In this document: positions 1-7,637 of the stretch, one piece after another
Layout: each line of letters begins with the position of its first letter
Numbering within the stretch: the stretch's first letter is position 1
NCBI GenBank assembly: GCA_029983495.1
Contig: JASBZJ010000004.1
Span: forward strand, 1 to 20,479
DNA: 20,479 nucleotides
DNA from: Porphyromonas sp.
GTDB lineage: Bacteria > Bacteroidota > Bacteroidia > Bacteroidales > Porphyromonadaceae
Reading direction: 5' to 3'
Made by a program: the position numbers and the translations under genes
Notes under the pieces: generated by a model
Database searches by the model: none
Told to the model about the DNA's origin: nothing
Seen by the model: the letters and a program-made list of their open reading frames with translations, nothing else

Positions 1-1
1 T

Positions 2-169
2 CTTGTTCCCTTTTTGCATAAGGCAGGCTATAATACTGTTGAAAGCTTACAGGGGGTTAAACCTGCAAAGCTTTTACAACAAATAATTGAAATAAATAAG
101 AAGTACAAAACCGATGTTGTAATGCCTTCGATTGAAGAGGTTACAAGTTGGCTTGAACATACAAATTAG
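2..169 (+). CDS. C-terminal fragment of a DUF4332-like helix-hairpin-helix protein (5' end outside window)
   Basis: An open frame enters from the left edge and ends with TAG at 167-169, leaving 55 residues. It contains a helix-hairpin-helix-like stretch (LHKAGYNTVESLQGVKPAKL) followed by a basic helix and the ending PSIEEVTSWLEHTN. This layout (an HhH-like 'element is reached by the path' segment, then P-S-[IL]-x-x-V-x-x-W-[IL]) resembles the C-terminal end of DUF4332 domain proteins, which are predicted to bind nucleic acid through HhH motifs. It lies 96 nt upstream of gpsA on the same strand, so the two could be cotranscribed. Because the N-terminus is missing, domain order and true function cannot be judged. 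The family assignment is from recalled pattern similarity only. Confidence 0.6.
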   Translation, partial: LVPFLHKAGYNTVESLQGVKPAKLLQQIIEINKKYKTDVVMPSIEEVTSWLEHTN

Positions 170-265
170 CTGAAATGCATGTAGCTATTGGGGGTCCATC
201 AAGGTTTTATACCCCATTTAGTGTAAATACATTTTGGATAGATTATATTTTAGAAGAGATTAGGC

Positions 266-1270
266 ATGCAACCCGTAGGACGAATAGGCATTTTAGGAGG
301 TGGCAGTTGGGCTACAGCTATTGCGAAGATTGTTTTAACAAATGTTGAACGTATAAGTTGGTATTTTCGTAGAGGTGACCAAGCGCGTGCATTCGAAGCC
401 TCGGGCCGAAACCCTACTTACCTCACGGCGGCTCTTTTCGATCCTAAACGCATTGATTTCTTTTCGGAAGGACAGATTTCGAATTTTGTAAAATCGTGCG
501 ATACTATAATACTTGTTACCCCCTCGCCGTATTTTAAGGGCTACATAAAAAAACTGCGCAAAAGTACCCTTAAGGGAAAGTTGTTTGTTAATGCAATTAA
601 AGGTATTGTGCCCGATGAGAATTTGCTAATTACCGACTATTTAGCTAAGGAATATAATGTGCCTAAAAACTTACTAACCGTAGTTAGTGGTCCTAGCCAT
701 GCTGAAGAAGTAGTGCGTTATAGGCGAAGTTATCTTACTGTTGCGGGTTACGATAGTGAACAGGCTGAAGAAGTTGCTAAGGTTATGCGCAACGATGTGG
801 TGAATTGTGTGACGAGTGCCGATGTTGAAGGTGTTCAGTACGCTTCGGTTTTAAAGAATATCTATGCTATAGCAGCTGGAATTTGCCACGGAATGCAGTA
901 TGGTGATAACTTCCAATCGGTACTGATATCAAATGCAATAACCGAAATGAACACCTTTGTGAATGCAGTTCACCTTATCGACCGAAATATTACAAACTCG
1001 GTTTATTTAGGCGATTTGCTGGTAACTACCTATTCGCAACATAGTCGTAACCGTACGTTTGGTACCTTAATAGGAAAAGGCTACAGCGTAAAAAGTGCAC
1101 AACAGGATATGGAAATGGTTGCCGAAGGTTATTTTGGAGCAAAGTGTATTCGCGAAATCAACCAAAAATACCAGGTAAATATGCCTATAATGGAGGCTGT
1201 GTATAACATCCTTTACGAAGGTGCTAATGTACAAAACGCTATTTTGCAGCTTGCCAAAACTTTTAAATAA
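266..1270 (+). CDS. gpsA: NAD(P)H-dependent glycerol-3-phosphate dehydrogenase
   Basis: Cytoplasmic enzyme that reduces dihydroxyacetone phosphate to sn-glycerol 3-phosphate, the backbone for phospholipid synthesis. The 334-residue length is normal for GpsA. Visible hallmarks are the N-terminal Rossmann motif GILGGGSWATAIAKI (residues 8-22), the NAIKGI segment around Lys112, SGPSHAEEV (141-149), and the helical C-terminal domain with VLKNIYAIAAGI, in which Lys197 aligns with the catalytic lysine, followed by YLGDLLVTTYSQHSRNR. The ATG start places the Rossmann fold six residues in, as expected. The gene is followed after 47 nt by pgi; the gpsA-pgi pair is common in Bacteroidales, usually behind lysS, which is not visible here. 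No Shine-Dalgarno sequence precedes the start. Confidence 0.96.
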   Translation: MQPVGRIGILGGGSWATAIAKIVLTNVERISWYFRRGDQARAFEASGRNPTYLTAALFDPKRIDFFSEGQISNFVKSCDTIILVTPSPYFKGYIKKLRKSTLKGKLFVNAIKGIVPDENLLITDYLAKEYNVPKNLLTVVSGPSHAEEVVRYRRSYLTVAGYDSEQAEEVAKVMRNDVVNCVTSADVEGVQYASVLKNIYAIAAGICHGMQYGDNFQSVLISNAITEMNTFVNAVHLIDRNITNSVYLGDLLVTTYSQHSRNRTFGTLIGKGYSVKSAQQDMEMVAEGYFGAKCIREINQKYQVNMPIMEAVYNILYEGANVQNAILQLAKTFK

Positions 1271-1317
1271 TCGTAGGGTAGTATCTGTAATATATTCTAT
1301 GCTGTTTTATATTTTAT

Positions 1318-2628
1318 ATGGAGAGTGAATTAATATCGCTATCGCTTGATAAATGTTTCCTCAAAGGTGATGCGTCGTTTGCTAGTTACGTTAAGAGTGC
1401 GACTAGCGCTTTAGGTAAGTTGCTTAGCCCTGAGTATGAACCTTACACAGGTTGGCTAACCTTCCCAGATGATGTACAGCATCACCAGCTTGATGATATA
1501 ACAAGTTTTACTGAATCGTTCGCACAAAAATATGATACTATTATAGTAGTTGGTATTGGCGGGAGTTATTTGGGCACTAAAGCTCTCCTCGCAGCTTTGG
1601 GTAGCTCGTTTAATAAATCCTCTGCTTATCCCGAAATTATTTTTGCAGGGCATCATTTAAATGGCGAGTACGTGGAGGAATTGCTCGAGTATATTGCAAC
1701 ACGTTCAGTAGCCATTGTTGTAGTTTCGAAAAGTGGTACTACGCTGGAGCCTTCGTTGGTATTTCGAATTCTCCAGAATGCTCTCGAGAAAAAATACGGT
1801 TATAACGAAGCTTGCAAGCGAATTGTGGCTATAACCAGCCAGAATGGTGGAAGTTTAAGGCAAATTGCCTGCAACGAAAACTATAAAACCTTTGCAATCC
1901 CTCAAACCGTGGGGGGACGATTTTCGGTGCTTACAGCCGTTGGTTTGGTGCCTTTAGCCCTTGCGGGATTTGATATTACCGCATTAATTCAGGGGGCTAA
2001 AGCTATGCAAAACATGCTACTTAATAGTGCAGATTACAATAAAAACCCTGCAATTTTATACGCAGCAGCACGGCAAAAACTCTATTGCGAGCATGGGAAA
2101 AAAATAGAATTACTAGCCACATTTGACCCTAAATTAGAAAGCCTTGGTGATTGGTGGGTACAGCTTTTTAGTGAAAGTGAAGGCAAGGATAAAAAAGGCT
2201 TATTTGTTTCGTCGGTAGCGTATACTACCGATTTACATGCTGTAGGTCAATGGGTGCAGGATGGCGAACGCAATGTATTCGAAACCTTCCTTACCATAAA
2301 AAATAATCCCAGTAAACTGCAGGTGCCACTCCGTAGTAATAATTGCGATTCGCTTAATTACCTAGCTGGGAGAACTATGCAACAGGTTAATAGTATTGCA
2401 ATTGAGGGAACAAAGGAGGCTCATTTTAACGGTGGGGTTCCTATTATTTCTATCTCATTACCAACTCGCGATGCATTTTCGCTTGGTGCAGTTATTTACT
2501 TTTTCGAATTAGCCGTAGCCCTTAGTGGAATAATGATGGGAGTTAACCCATTCAATCAACCAGGCGTTGAAGCCTATAAAAGGGAAGTTGTTGCTCGTTT
2601 AGCTCAATTCAAAACCTCTAGTACTTAA
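1318..2628 (+). CDS. pgi: Glucose-6-phosphate isomerase (short form)
   Basis: Interconverts glucose 6-phosphate and fructose 6-phosphate in glycolysis and gluconeogenesis. At 436 residues it belongs to the short PGI type found in Firmicutes and Bacteroidetes, not the roughly 550-residue proteobacterial form. Sugar-phosphate-isomerase (SIS) elements are visible: VVGIGGSYLGTKALLAAL near residue 80, VVSKSGTTLEPS near residue 138, the signature VGGRFSVLTAVGLVPLALAG near residue 195, the SESEGKDKKG loop near residue 284, and the C-terminal NQPGVEAYKR that carries the catalytic-lysine region. It sits 47 nt after gpsA and 47 nt before the DUF4290 gene on the same strand. The ATG start is preceded by an AT-rich leader without an SD sequence. 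Confidence 0.96.
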   Translation: MESELISLSLDKCFLKGDASFASYVKSATSALGKLLSPEYEPYTGWLTFPDDVQHHQLDDITSFTESFAQKYDTIIVVGIGGSYLGTKALLAALGSSFNKSSAYPEIIFAGHHLNGEYVEELLEYIATRSVAIVVVSKSGTTLEPSLVFRILQNALEKKYGYNEACKRIVAITSQNGGSLRQIACNENYKTFAIPQTVGGRFSVLTAVGLVPLALAGFDITALIQGAKAMQNMLLNSADYNKNPAILYAAARQKLYCEHGKKIELLATFDPKLESLGDWWVQLFSESEGKDKKGLFVSSVAYTTDLHAVGQWVQDGERNVFETFLTIKNNPSKLQVPLRSNNCDSLNYLAGRTMQQVNSIAIEGTKEAHFNGGVPIISISLPTRDAFSLGAVIYFFELAVALSGIMMGVNPFNQPGVEAYKREVVARLAQFKTSST

Positions 2629-2675
2629 AACTACCTATTCTTACTATATATACTTAAACCCGAATTAACAGAAAA

Positions 2676-3275
2676 ATGCAATATAACACCGAACTTGAAC
2701 CATTAAAGTTACCTGAATTTGGTAGGCATATTCACAAAATGGTGGAGCACTGCCTAACTATTCACAATAGGCAGGAGAGGCAAAGTTGTGCCGAAACGAT
2801 TGTTGATGTTATGGCACGTATATATCCTGATGCGGCAAATAAAAAGGAAAATAACCCTACATTGTGGAATCAGCTTGCTGCTTTGTCCGATTATAAATTG
2901 GATATCGATTACCCCGTTGAAATAGTTTCGCCCGACGAACTAAACCGACGCCCAGCAATGATTGATTACCCTGAAGAAGATATTATTTACCGCCACTATG
3001 GGCATATTACACAGGAGCTGATTGCTCGCGCTTCTACAATGCCTAGGGGTGAACAACGTAATAAGTTCATCGAGCTTATTGCTAAGCATATGCGTAATAC
3101 TTTTCTCACTTGGGGGCATTCGAATACCGATAACGAACGAATTATTAAGGATCTTAAAGCCCTTTCGAATGGAGAACTCGAATTCGATGAAGAAGAGTTG
3201 CTCGATGTTCTCGACGATTCGCAGGCTGTTTCCTTAATGGGTAAGGATAAGCAAAAGGCTCGCCGTAAACGCTAA
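2676..3275 (+). CDS. DUF4290 domain-containing protein
   Basis: A 199-residue soluble protein that I recognise as the DUF4290 family, a Bacteroidetes-restricted family of unknown function. The family-like N-terminus (YNTELEPLKLPEFGRHIHKM, then CLTIHNRQERQSCAETIVDVMARIYP) is intact. It has no signal peptide or membrane segment. The middle is helical with charged residues, a run of acidic residues follows (EEDIIYRHYGHITQEL and later EFDEEELLDVLDD), and the C-terminus is strongly basic (GKDKQKARRKR), which might contact nucleic acid or ribosomes. In Bacteroidetes this gene commonly sits directly upstream of murA, as here (62-nt gap). The recurring position beside cell-wall and ribosome-maturation genes hints at a housekeeping role, but none is established. 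Confidence 0.88.
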   Translation: MQYNTELEPLKLPEFGRHIHKMVEHCLTIHNRQERQSCAETIVDVMARIYPDAANKKENNPTLWNQLAALSDYKLDIDYPVEIVSPDELNRRPAMIDYPEEDIIYRHYGHITQELIARASTMPRGEQRNKFIELIAKHMRNTFLTWGHSNTDNERIIKDLKALSNGELEFDEEELLDVLDDSQAVSLMGKDKQKARRKR

Positions 3276-3337
3276 TCCCTTTTGTATGTATACCCCAATC
3301 GAATAAATCATTAATATCACCTTTAGAATATATAATT

Positions 3338-4648
3338 ATGGCATCGTTTATTGTTGAAGGAGGTTGCCAAATGAATGGTACACTTGTTCCGCAAGGGGCA
3401 AAAAATGAGGCTTTGCAAGTAATTGCTGCAACTCTTCTTACCGAGGATGAGGTTGTTATTTCTAATATCCCCGAAATACTCGATGTTATCAACCTTATTA
3501 AACTTGTTGAGGCTATAGGAGCTGAGGTAAAAAAGTTGGCTCCAGGTACATATTCTTTTCGGGCTAAGGAGATAAATACCGATTTTGTTCGTAGTGAGGA
3601 GTTCTTAAAACGTAGCCGAGCTTTGCGTGGCTCGGTATTACTAGTTGGTTCGCTTGTTGGGAGAACAGGCTATGCTATCTTCCCAAAACCTGGAGGCGAT
3701 AAAATTGGTCGTCGAAGGCTCGATACACATTTAATTGGGTTAAGTGCTTTAGGTGCTTCGTGCGAGTACGACGAAAAAACGAGTTGCTACGAAATTAAAG
3801 GTTCAAACCTCAAAGGAACTTATATGTTGCTCGACGAGGCTTCGGTTACGGGTACAGCCAATATTATTATGGCAGCGGTGCTTACTCCAGGCAAAACTGT
3901 GATATACAATGCCGCCTGCGAACCCTACATAAAACAACTTTGTACCATGCTAGTAAGCATGGGGGCAATAATTAATGGAATTGGCTCGAATTTGCTTACA
4001 ATCGAAGGTGTGGATAAACTTTATGGTTGCCAACATAAATTGCTCCCCGATATGCTCGAAGTAGGTAGCTTTATTGGTATGGCTGCCATGACGAAAAGCG
4101 ATATTACTTTACAAGGAGTAGGGTTGTCTGACCTTGGAATTATTCCTTCGGCATTTGAACGATTTGGTATAAAACTCGAATACGGTGATGATTCTATACG
4201 AATTCCCCAACAGGAACATTTCGAAATCGATACCTATATGGATGGCTCAATCCTTACAGTAGCCGATGCTCCTTGGCCTGGTCTTACGCCTGATTTATTG
4301 AGTGTTTTTTTAGTTGTAGCTACGCAGGCAAAGGGTAGTGTTCTTATCCATCAGAAAATGTTCGAGAGTAGGTTGTTTTTTGTTGATAATCTAATTAATA
4401 TGGGAGCCCAAATAATACTGTGCGATCCTCATCGAGCTGTTGTTATTGGAGCCGATCATCGTTATCCCTTGCGTAGCGCAAATATGGTTTCGCCCGATAT
4501 TCGTGCAGGTATTGCCCTGCTTATTGCCGCCATGAGTGCTGAAGGGGTTAGCCGTATCGATAATATCGACCAAATCGACCGTGGCTACCAAAATATCGAA
4601 GGGCGTTTAAACGCAGTAGGTGCAAAAATAAGTCGAGAAGAACTATAA
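3338..4648 (+). CDS. murA: UDP-N-acetylglucosamine 1-carboxyvinyltransferase, Asp-loop variant
   Basis: First committed enzyme of peptidoglycan synthesis: transfers enolpyruvate from PEP to UDP-GlcNAc in the cytoplasm. At 436 residues it is slightly longer than E. coli MurA (419). Visible features: the Lys22-Asn23 pair in QGAKNEAL that contacts substrate; the flexible loop FPKPGGDKIGRRRLDTH; an Asp in TPDLLSV, where the general base (E. coli D305) lies; and DIRAGIALLIAA, with the conserved Arg matching E. coli R397. The loop residue that is Cys115 in E. coli is Asp121 here (GAT, 3698-3700). The Cys-to-Asp change retains activity in characterised MurA proteins and prevents the covalent adduct with fosfomycin. 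The gene is followed after 2 nt by rimM, so the two are surely cotranscribed. Confidence 0.96.
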   Translation: MASFIVEGGCQMNGTLVPQGAKNEALQVIAATLLTEDEVVISNIPEILDVINLIKLVEAIGAEVKKLAPGTYSFRAKEINTDFVRSEEFLKRSRALRGSVLLVGSLVGRTGYAIFPKPGGDKIGRRRLDTHLIGLSALGASCEYDEKTSCYEIKGSNLKGTYMLLDEASVTGTANIIMAAVLTPGKTVIYNAACEPYIKQLCTMLVSMGAIINGIGSNLLTIEGVDKLYGCQHKLLPDMLEVGSFIGMAAMTKSDITLQGVGLSDLGIIPSAFERFGIKLEYGDDSIRIPQQEHFEIDTYMDGSILTVADAPWPGLTPDLLSVFLVVATQAKGSVLIHQKMFESRLFFVDNLINMGAQIILCDPHRAVVIGADHRYPLRSANMVSPDIRAGIALLIAAMSAEGVSRIDNIDQIDRGYQNIEGRLNAVGAKISREEL

Positions 4649-4650
4649 TT

Positions 4651-5175
4651 TTGGAATCTATAAATCTTATCCCCATTGGTAAAACAGGAAAAGCTCATGG
4701 AATTGAAGGTGAAATAAACGCTTTTCTTACAATCGATTACCAAACTTTCAGTAACCTCTTTTCTGGTAAAGCGCAGTTTTGTTTTATAAAACTGAATGCT
4801 TTACCTGTTCCTTTTTGTATAATAGGCTTCCGTACAAAAGGAGAACAGAATAATGTGTTGCTTAAGTTCAAGCAAATTCATTCACGCCAAGAAGCGGAAA
4901 AAATTCAAAACTCTGAATTATTGCTCGAAGCGAACCTTTTAACCGATGACGTTGAGTTCACGGCAAGCCATTTTATCGGCTTCGATGTTTATGATCAAGG
5001 TGAAACCTTTATTGGTAAGGTAGTTGCTGTTGACGATGCAACTATAAATATACTTTTTGAAGTTGAACGCACCAATGGTAGTACTATACTACTTCCCGTA
5101 GTTGACGAACTTGTTCGTTATATAGAACCTGCTGAGCGAAAAATTGGCTTAATAATACCCGAAGGTTTATTGTAG
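4651..5175 (+). CDS. rimM: Ribosome maturation factor RimM
   Basis: Assembly factor for the 30S head domain; in studied bacteria it binds S19 and aids 16S rRNA processing. At 174 residues it is of usual size. The N-terminal RimM domain carries the signature IGKTGKAHGIEGEI (residues 8-21), and a C-terminal PRC-barrel domain spans roughly residues 100-170, with FIGFDVYDQGETFIGKV and LLPVVDELVRYIEPAERKI. I use TTG at 4651 as the start: it lies 2 nt after the murA stop and gives the eight-residue lead-in usual before the signature, whereas the next ATG would fall within the motif. Translational coupling to murA is likely because of the tight spacing. In many bacteria rimM is in an operon with rpsP; here rpsP is nearby but convergent, on the other strand. 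Confidence 0.93.
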   Translation: MESINLIPIGKTGKAHGIEGEINAFLTIDYQTFSNLFSGKAQFCFIKLNALPVPFCIIGFRTKGEQNNVLLKFKQIHSRQEAEKIQNSELLLEANLLTDDVEFTASHFIGFDVYDQGETFIGKVVAVDDATINILFEVERTNGSTILLPVVDELVRYIEPAERKIGLIIPEGLL

Positions 5176-5192
5176 CTGGGTATAACAGTATT

Positions 5193-6356
5193 ATGAAAGA
5201 AAAAACAGCAATTGCTATTTTAGGAGCTACGGGTAGTATTGGTACTCAAGCCCTCGACGTTGTTCGTTTGCACCCCAATCGTTTTACTATTGTAGCACTT
5301 AGTGCTAACACACAGGTGGAGCAACTTGTTACTTTAGCTAGAGAATTTTCACCTAAAATAGTGGCTATTGCAAACGAGACCTTGTACCCACAATTAAAAA
5401 ATGCACTTAGTGGTACAAATACTATTGTTTTGGCAGGTAGCGAAGGGTTGAACGCTGTTGCAACTTTTTCCGAGGCGGATGTTGTTATTTCGTCGCTTGT
5501 TGGTATTGCAGGTTTAAAACCTACTTTAGCCGCTATAGAGCAAGGTAAAACAATTGGCTTAGCCAATAAGGAAGTTTTAGTGGCTGCTGGTAGCTATGTT
5601 ATGACTCGAGCCAAAGCTTGTGGAGCTACAATTATTCCCGTTGATAGCGAGCATTCGGCCATTTATCAATGCCTTTTGGGTGAAACTTTGCAGCCCGAAG
5701 AACTTTGGTTAACTGCTTCTGGTGGTCCTTTTCGAAATGCCCCTTTAAAAGCACTACAAGCTGTAACACCACAGCAAGCTCTCAACCACCCTCGTTGGAT
5801 AATGGGTAAAAAGGTTACTATCGATTCCTCAACATTAGCAAATAAGGGCTTCGAGGTTATTGAAGCTCGTTGGTTATTCGATATTCCTGCCGAGCGGATA
5901 AAAGTTTTAATTCACCCCGAAAGTATTGTTCACTCGCTAGTTTCGTTTTGCGATGGTTCAGTAAAAGCACAACTTGCTGAGCCTGATATGAGGTTACCTA
6001 TTTCGTTGGCTTTGGGGCTTGGTAGTAGAGTTGCTAATAATTACCCCCGTTTGAACTTGTTTTCTTCAGCACTTCATTTTGAGGAGCCTAATTTTGAAAA
6101 TTTTCCCATGTTAAAAATAGCATATCAAGCTTTGCGTACAGGAGGTAATGCTCCTGCTGTACTTAATGCCGCCGATAGTGTTGCTGTACAAGCTTTTCTC
6201 GAAGGTAAAATTGGTTTTTTAGATATACCCCGTTTAGTTGATGCTATGTTTGAACAGAACTTTGTTAATTCAAATGACAGTTTAGATTCTGTACTTCAAA
6301 CAACAAACTTTGTAACGCAAGCTGCGCATAAATATATTCAGAGGTATTATATGTAG
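5193..6356 (+). CDS. dxr: 1-deoxy-D-xylulose 5-phosphate reductoisomerase
   Basis: Second enzyme of the MEP isoprenoid pathway: converts DXP to 2-C-methyl-D-erythritol 4-phosphate with NADPH and a divalent metal. At 387 residues it is of family length. The NADPH-binding motif GATGSIG is at residues 11-17, followed by SSLVGIAGLKPTLAAI and GLANKEVLV. Metal ligands Asp151 and Glu153 are in DSEHSAIYQCL, and Glu221 in LANKGFEVIEARWLF is the third. The substrate loop is TASGGPF at 174-180. All catalytic residues are present. The gene starts 17 nt after rimM and ends the plus-strand operon. In many Bacteroidetes dxr is followed by rseP; here it is followed by a gap with a broken coding remnant. Confidence 0.97.
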   Translation: MKEKTAIAILGATGSIGTQALDVVRLHPNRFTIVALSANTQVEQLVTLAREFSPKIVAIANETLYPQLKNALSGTNTIVLAGSEGLNAVATFSEADVVISSLVGIAGLKPTLAAIEQGKTIGLANKEVLVAAGSYVMTRAKACGATIIPVDSEHSAIYQCLLGETLQPEELWLTASGGPFRNAPLKALQAVTPQQALNHPRWIMGKKVTIDSSTLANKGFEVIEARWLFDIPAERIKVLIHPESIVHSLVSFCDGSVKAQLAEPDMRLPISLALGLGSRVANNYPRLNLFSSALHFEEPNFENFPMLKIAYQALRTGGNAPAVLNAADSVAVQAFLEGKIGFLDIPRLVDAMFEQNFVNSNDSLDSVLQTTNFVTQAAHKYIQRYYM

Positions 6357-6382
6357 AGTTTTACTTAAAGAGAGACCTTTGA

Positions 6383-6565
6383 AAAATAACTAGCAAGCAA
6401 GGTGATAAATTTAGCATCGTATACGACAATCTACTCAACCAAGTACAAAGTTCATTAAGACAAGGAACCGAAAACGATGCAACAACGGTTAAAATGCCAC
6501 TCACGAATGAAGAAGTAAGCTGATTGTTTACTGAAAAGGTGATTAAAAACCTTATAGTCGTGTAA
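6383..6565 (+). pseudogene. Remnant of a small coding sequence (no start codon, internal TGA)
   Basis: One frame reads as protein from the TGA at 6380-6382 to a TGA at 6521-6523, with segments such as KQGDKFSIVYDNLLNQ and NDATTVKMPLTNEEVS. The same frame continues after that TGA as LFTEKVIKNLIVV to a TAA at 6563. No ATG, GTG or TTG lies at its upstream end. A TTG at 6379 followed by KNN is one base out of register, which would fit a one-base frameshift near 6390. Several residues before Asp or Glu use C-ending codons (tac gac, acc gaa, aac gat), the same bias seen in the real genes around it, which supports a coding past. I do not recognise the family. If the TGA replaced TGG and the frameshift were repaired, the ancestor would be about 60 residues, or longer if the 5' part is lost. 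Confidence 0.35.
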
Positions 6566-6658
6566 ATGAGAAATATTATAACTGTGTGAGAATTGATATC
6601 GAAACTATGATAAATAGGAATAAAACTTCGATTATTCTACGTGCATTTATTGTGTGTG

Positions 6659-6690
6659 CTTCCTTTATTGTGTTTCCTATATAAAGGAAG
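6659..6690. repeat. Perfect 10-bp inverted repeat with 12-nt loop
   Basis: CTTCCTTTAT at 6659-6668 is exactly mirrored by ATAAAGGAAG at 6681-6690. It can form a stem-loop in either transcript of this convergent gap. There is no clear T-tract on either side, so a terminator role (for dxr) is possible but not shown. Confidence 0.6.
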
Positions 6691-6712
6691 TATTTGACCC
6701 CTGTGTAGCTAT

Positions 6713-6736
6713 ATGTAATAATACTTGTTATTACAT
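6713..6736. repeat. Perfect 9-bp inverted repeat with 6-nt loop
   Basis: ATGTAATAA at 6713-6721 is mirrored by TTATTACAT at 6728-6736, with the loop TACTTG. It is AT-rich and lies 22 nt after the previous inverted repeat. It could be a weak terminator for plus-strand transcripts (the following bases are TTGGGGTTTGCTTTTT) or a protein-binding dyad. Confidence 0.5.
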
Positions 6737-6950
6737 TTGGGGTTTGCTTTTTACCTTCTCTATGAATTAAGCATACTGTTCAAGTTCAAGCAATCGCAAT
6801 ACACTGATAGCACATTAACCCAGCGACAGTAGCAGAATATAAATACTGCATTAGGGGTGCAATTATTTTTTTGTTGCCTTACCGTTGGCGAGGGTACTTA
6901 CGCAAGCTATAGAAGGCTGATACTGTTGTAAAATTCTACATTAATAAATT

Positions 6951-6984
6951 AAGGGGGGAGCTAAACTCTTGTTTTGCCCCCCTT
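6951..6984 (-). terminator. Probable terminator of rpsP
   Basis: AAGGGGGG at 6951-6958 pairs with CCCCCCTT at 6977-6984 across an 18-nt loop. Read on the minus strand, the stem begins about 25 nt after the rpsP stop and is followed by AATTTATTAA, a weak U-rich tract. The structure could also act on read-through from the plus strand. Confidence 0.65.
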
Positions 6985-7008
6985 TGGTGTTATAAAATAA
7001 GTTTTTGC

Positions 7009-7605
7009 TTATTCTTCGTTAGTGGCATCCTGCTTTTCCGTACCTTCTTCAGCAGTAGCTTCATCGGTAGCGGGCACTTCGTTGCTAATGGCAGCAGCTT
7101 CTTCAGCAGCTTTTGCGGCTTCTTCTTCTGCACGAGCTTTTTCTTCAGCAGCTTGTTTTTCGGCTACTTCAGCAGCTTTAGCTTCGTTTATTTTACGTTC
7201 GTGTTCAAGGCGAGCTTTGGCAGCTTCGCGAGCTTTTGCTTCGTCCTGGCTTTGAACAGCCTGCAAGTTTTGTTCGCGTTTAGCTTTCCATGCTTCAAAG
7301 CGACGGTCGGCTTCAGCTTGGTCAAAAGCACCTTTCTTTACACCTCCTTCAAGGTGTTTACGTAAAAGAACACCTTCGCGACTAAGGATATTTCGTACGG
7401 TATCGGTAGGTTGTGCACCTACATTTACCCAATAAAGAGCTCGGTCGAACATCAAATCTACTGTAGCAGGATGGGTATTGGGGTTATATGTTCCTATCCT
7501 TTCAATAAACTTTCCATCACGTGGAGCCCTGCTGTCAGCAACTACTATGCGGTAAAATGCGTATTGTTTTCTACCATGTCGCTGCAATCTAATTTTTGTT
7601 GCCAT
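7009..7605 (-). CDS. rpsP: 30S ribosomal protein S16 with long C-terminal extension
   Basis: Small-subunit ribosomal protein needed for 30S assembly. The S16 core occupies residues 1-85, with the signature [20 protein letters not shown], then [20 protein letters not shown] and [19 protein letters not shown]. The protein continues to 198 residues, more than twice the length of E. coli S16 (82). The extra 110 residues are a highly charged Ala/Glu/Lys/Arg-rich helix or coiled coil ([20 protein letters not shown], then [17 protein letters not shown]), ending in an acidic tail. Such extensions are known in Bacteroidetes S16. The ATG start matches the family N-terminus exactly. It is transcribed leftwards, probably from the TATCTTTG box at 7660-7667, and ends at the hairpin 6951-6984. 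Confidence 0.96.
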   Translation of the reverse strand: MATKIRLQRHGRKQYAFYRIVVADSRAPRDGKFIERIGTYNPNTHPATVDLMFDRALYWVNVGAQPTDTVRNILSREGVLLRKHLEGGVKKGAFDQAEADRRFEAWKAKREQNLQAVQSQDEAKAREAAKARLEHERKINEAKAAEVAEKQAAEEKARAEEEAAKAAEEAAAISNEVPATDEATAEEGTEKQDATNEE

Positions 7606-7637
7606 TTCTTATGGTTCTTAAAGTTAAACTCTTTACA

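Larger units (their letters stand above)
6357..7008. other. 652-nt gene-poor gap between convergent dxr and rpsP
   Basis: No intact gene of normal length is visible on either strand. The gap holds, from left to right, a coding-like stretch without start codon (6383-6565), two perfect inverted repeats (6659-6690 and 6713-6736), about 200 nt in which I recognise nothing, and the GC-rich hairpin 6951-6984 just beyond the rpsP stop. I searched by eye for tRNA-like T-loops (GGTTCRA) and found none. Confidence 0.75.

Noticed and set aside
227..251. Promoter upstream of gpsA (TTTG at 233 and TATATTTT at 244)
   Set aside because: The spacing is only 7 nt and the -7 box lacks the final G; such AT-rich matches are expected by chance.
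4651..4700. Alternative ATG start for rimM inside the coding region
   Set aside because: It would remove the first half of the conserved GKTGKAHGIEGEI signature; the TTG at 4651 preserves it.
6380..6565. TGA read as tryptophan, which would join the two halves of the remnant
   Set aside because: All intact genes here encode Trp with TGG and none needs TGA read-through. One broken frame is not evidence for recoding.
7022..7255. Ser/Ala-rich plus-strand frame opposite the rpsP tail
   Set aside because: It is the complement of the Ala/Glu/Lys-rich S16 extension, which gives low-complexity Ser/Ala/Phe on the other strand.
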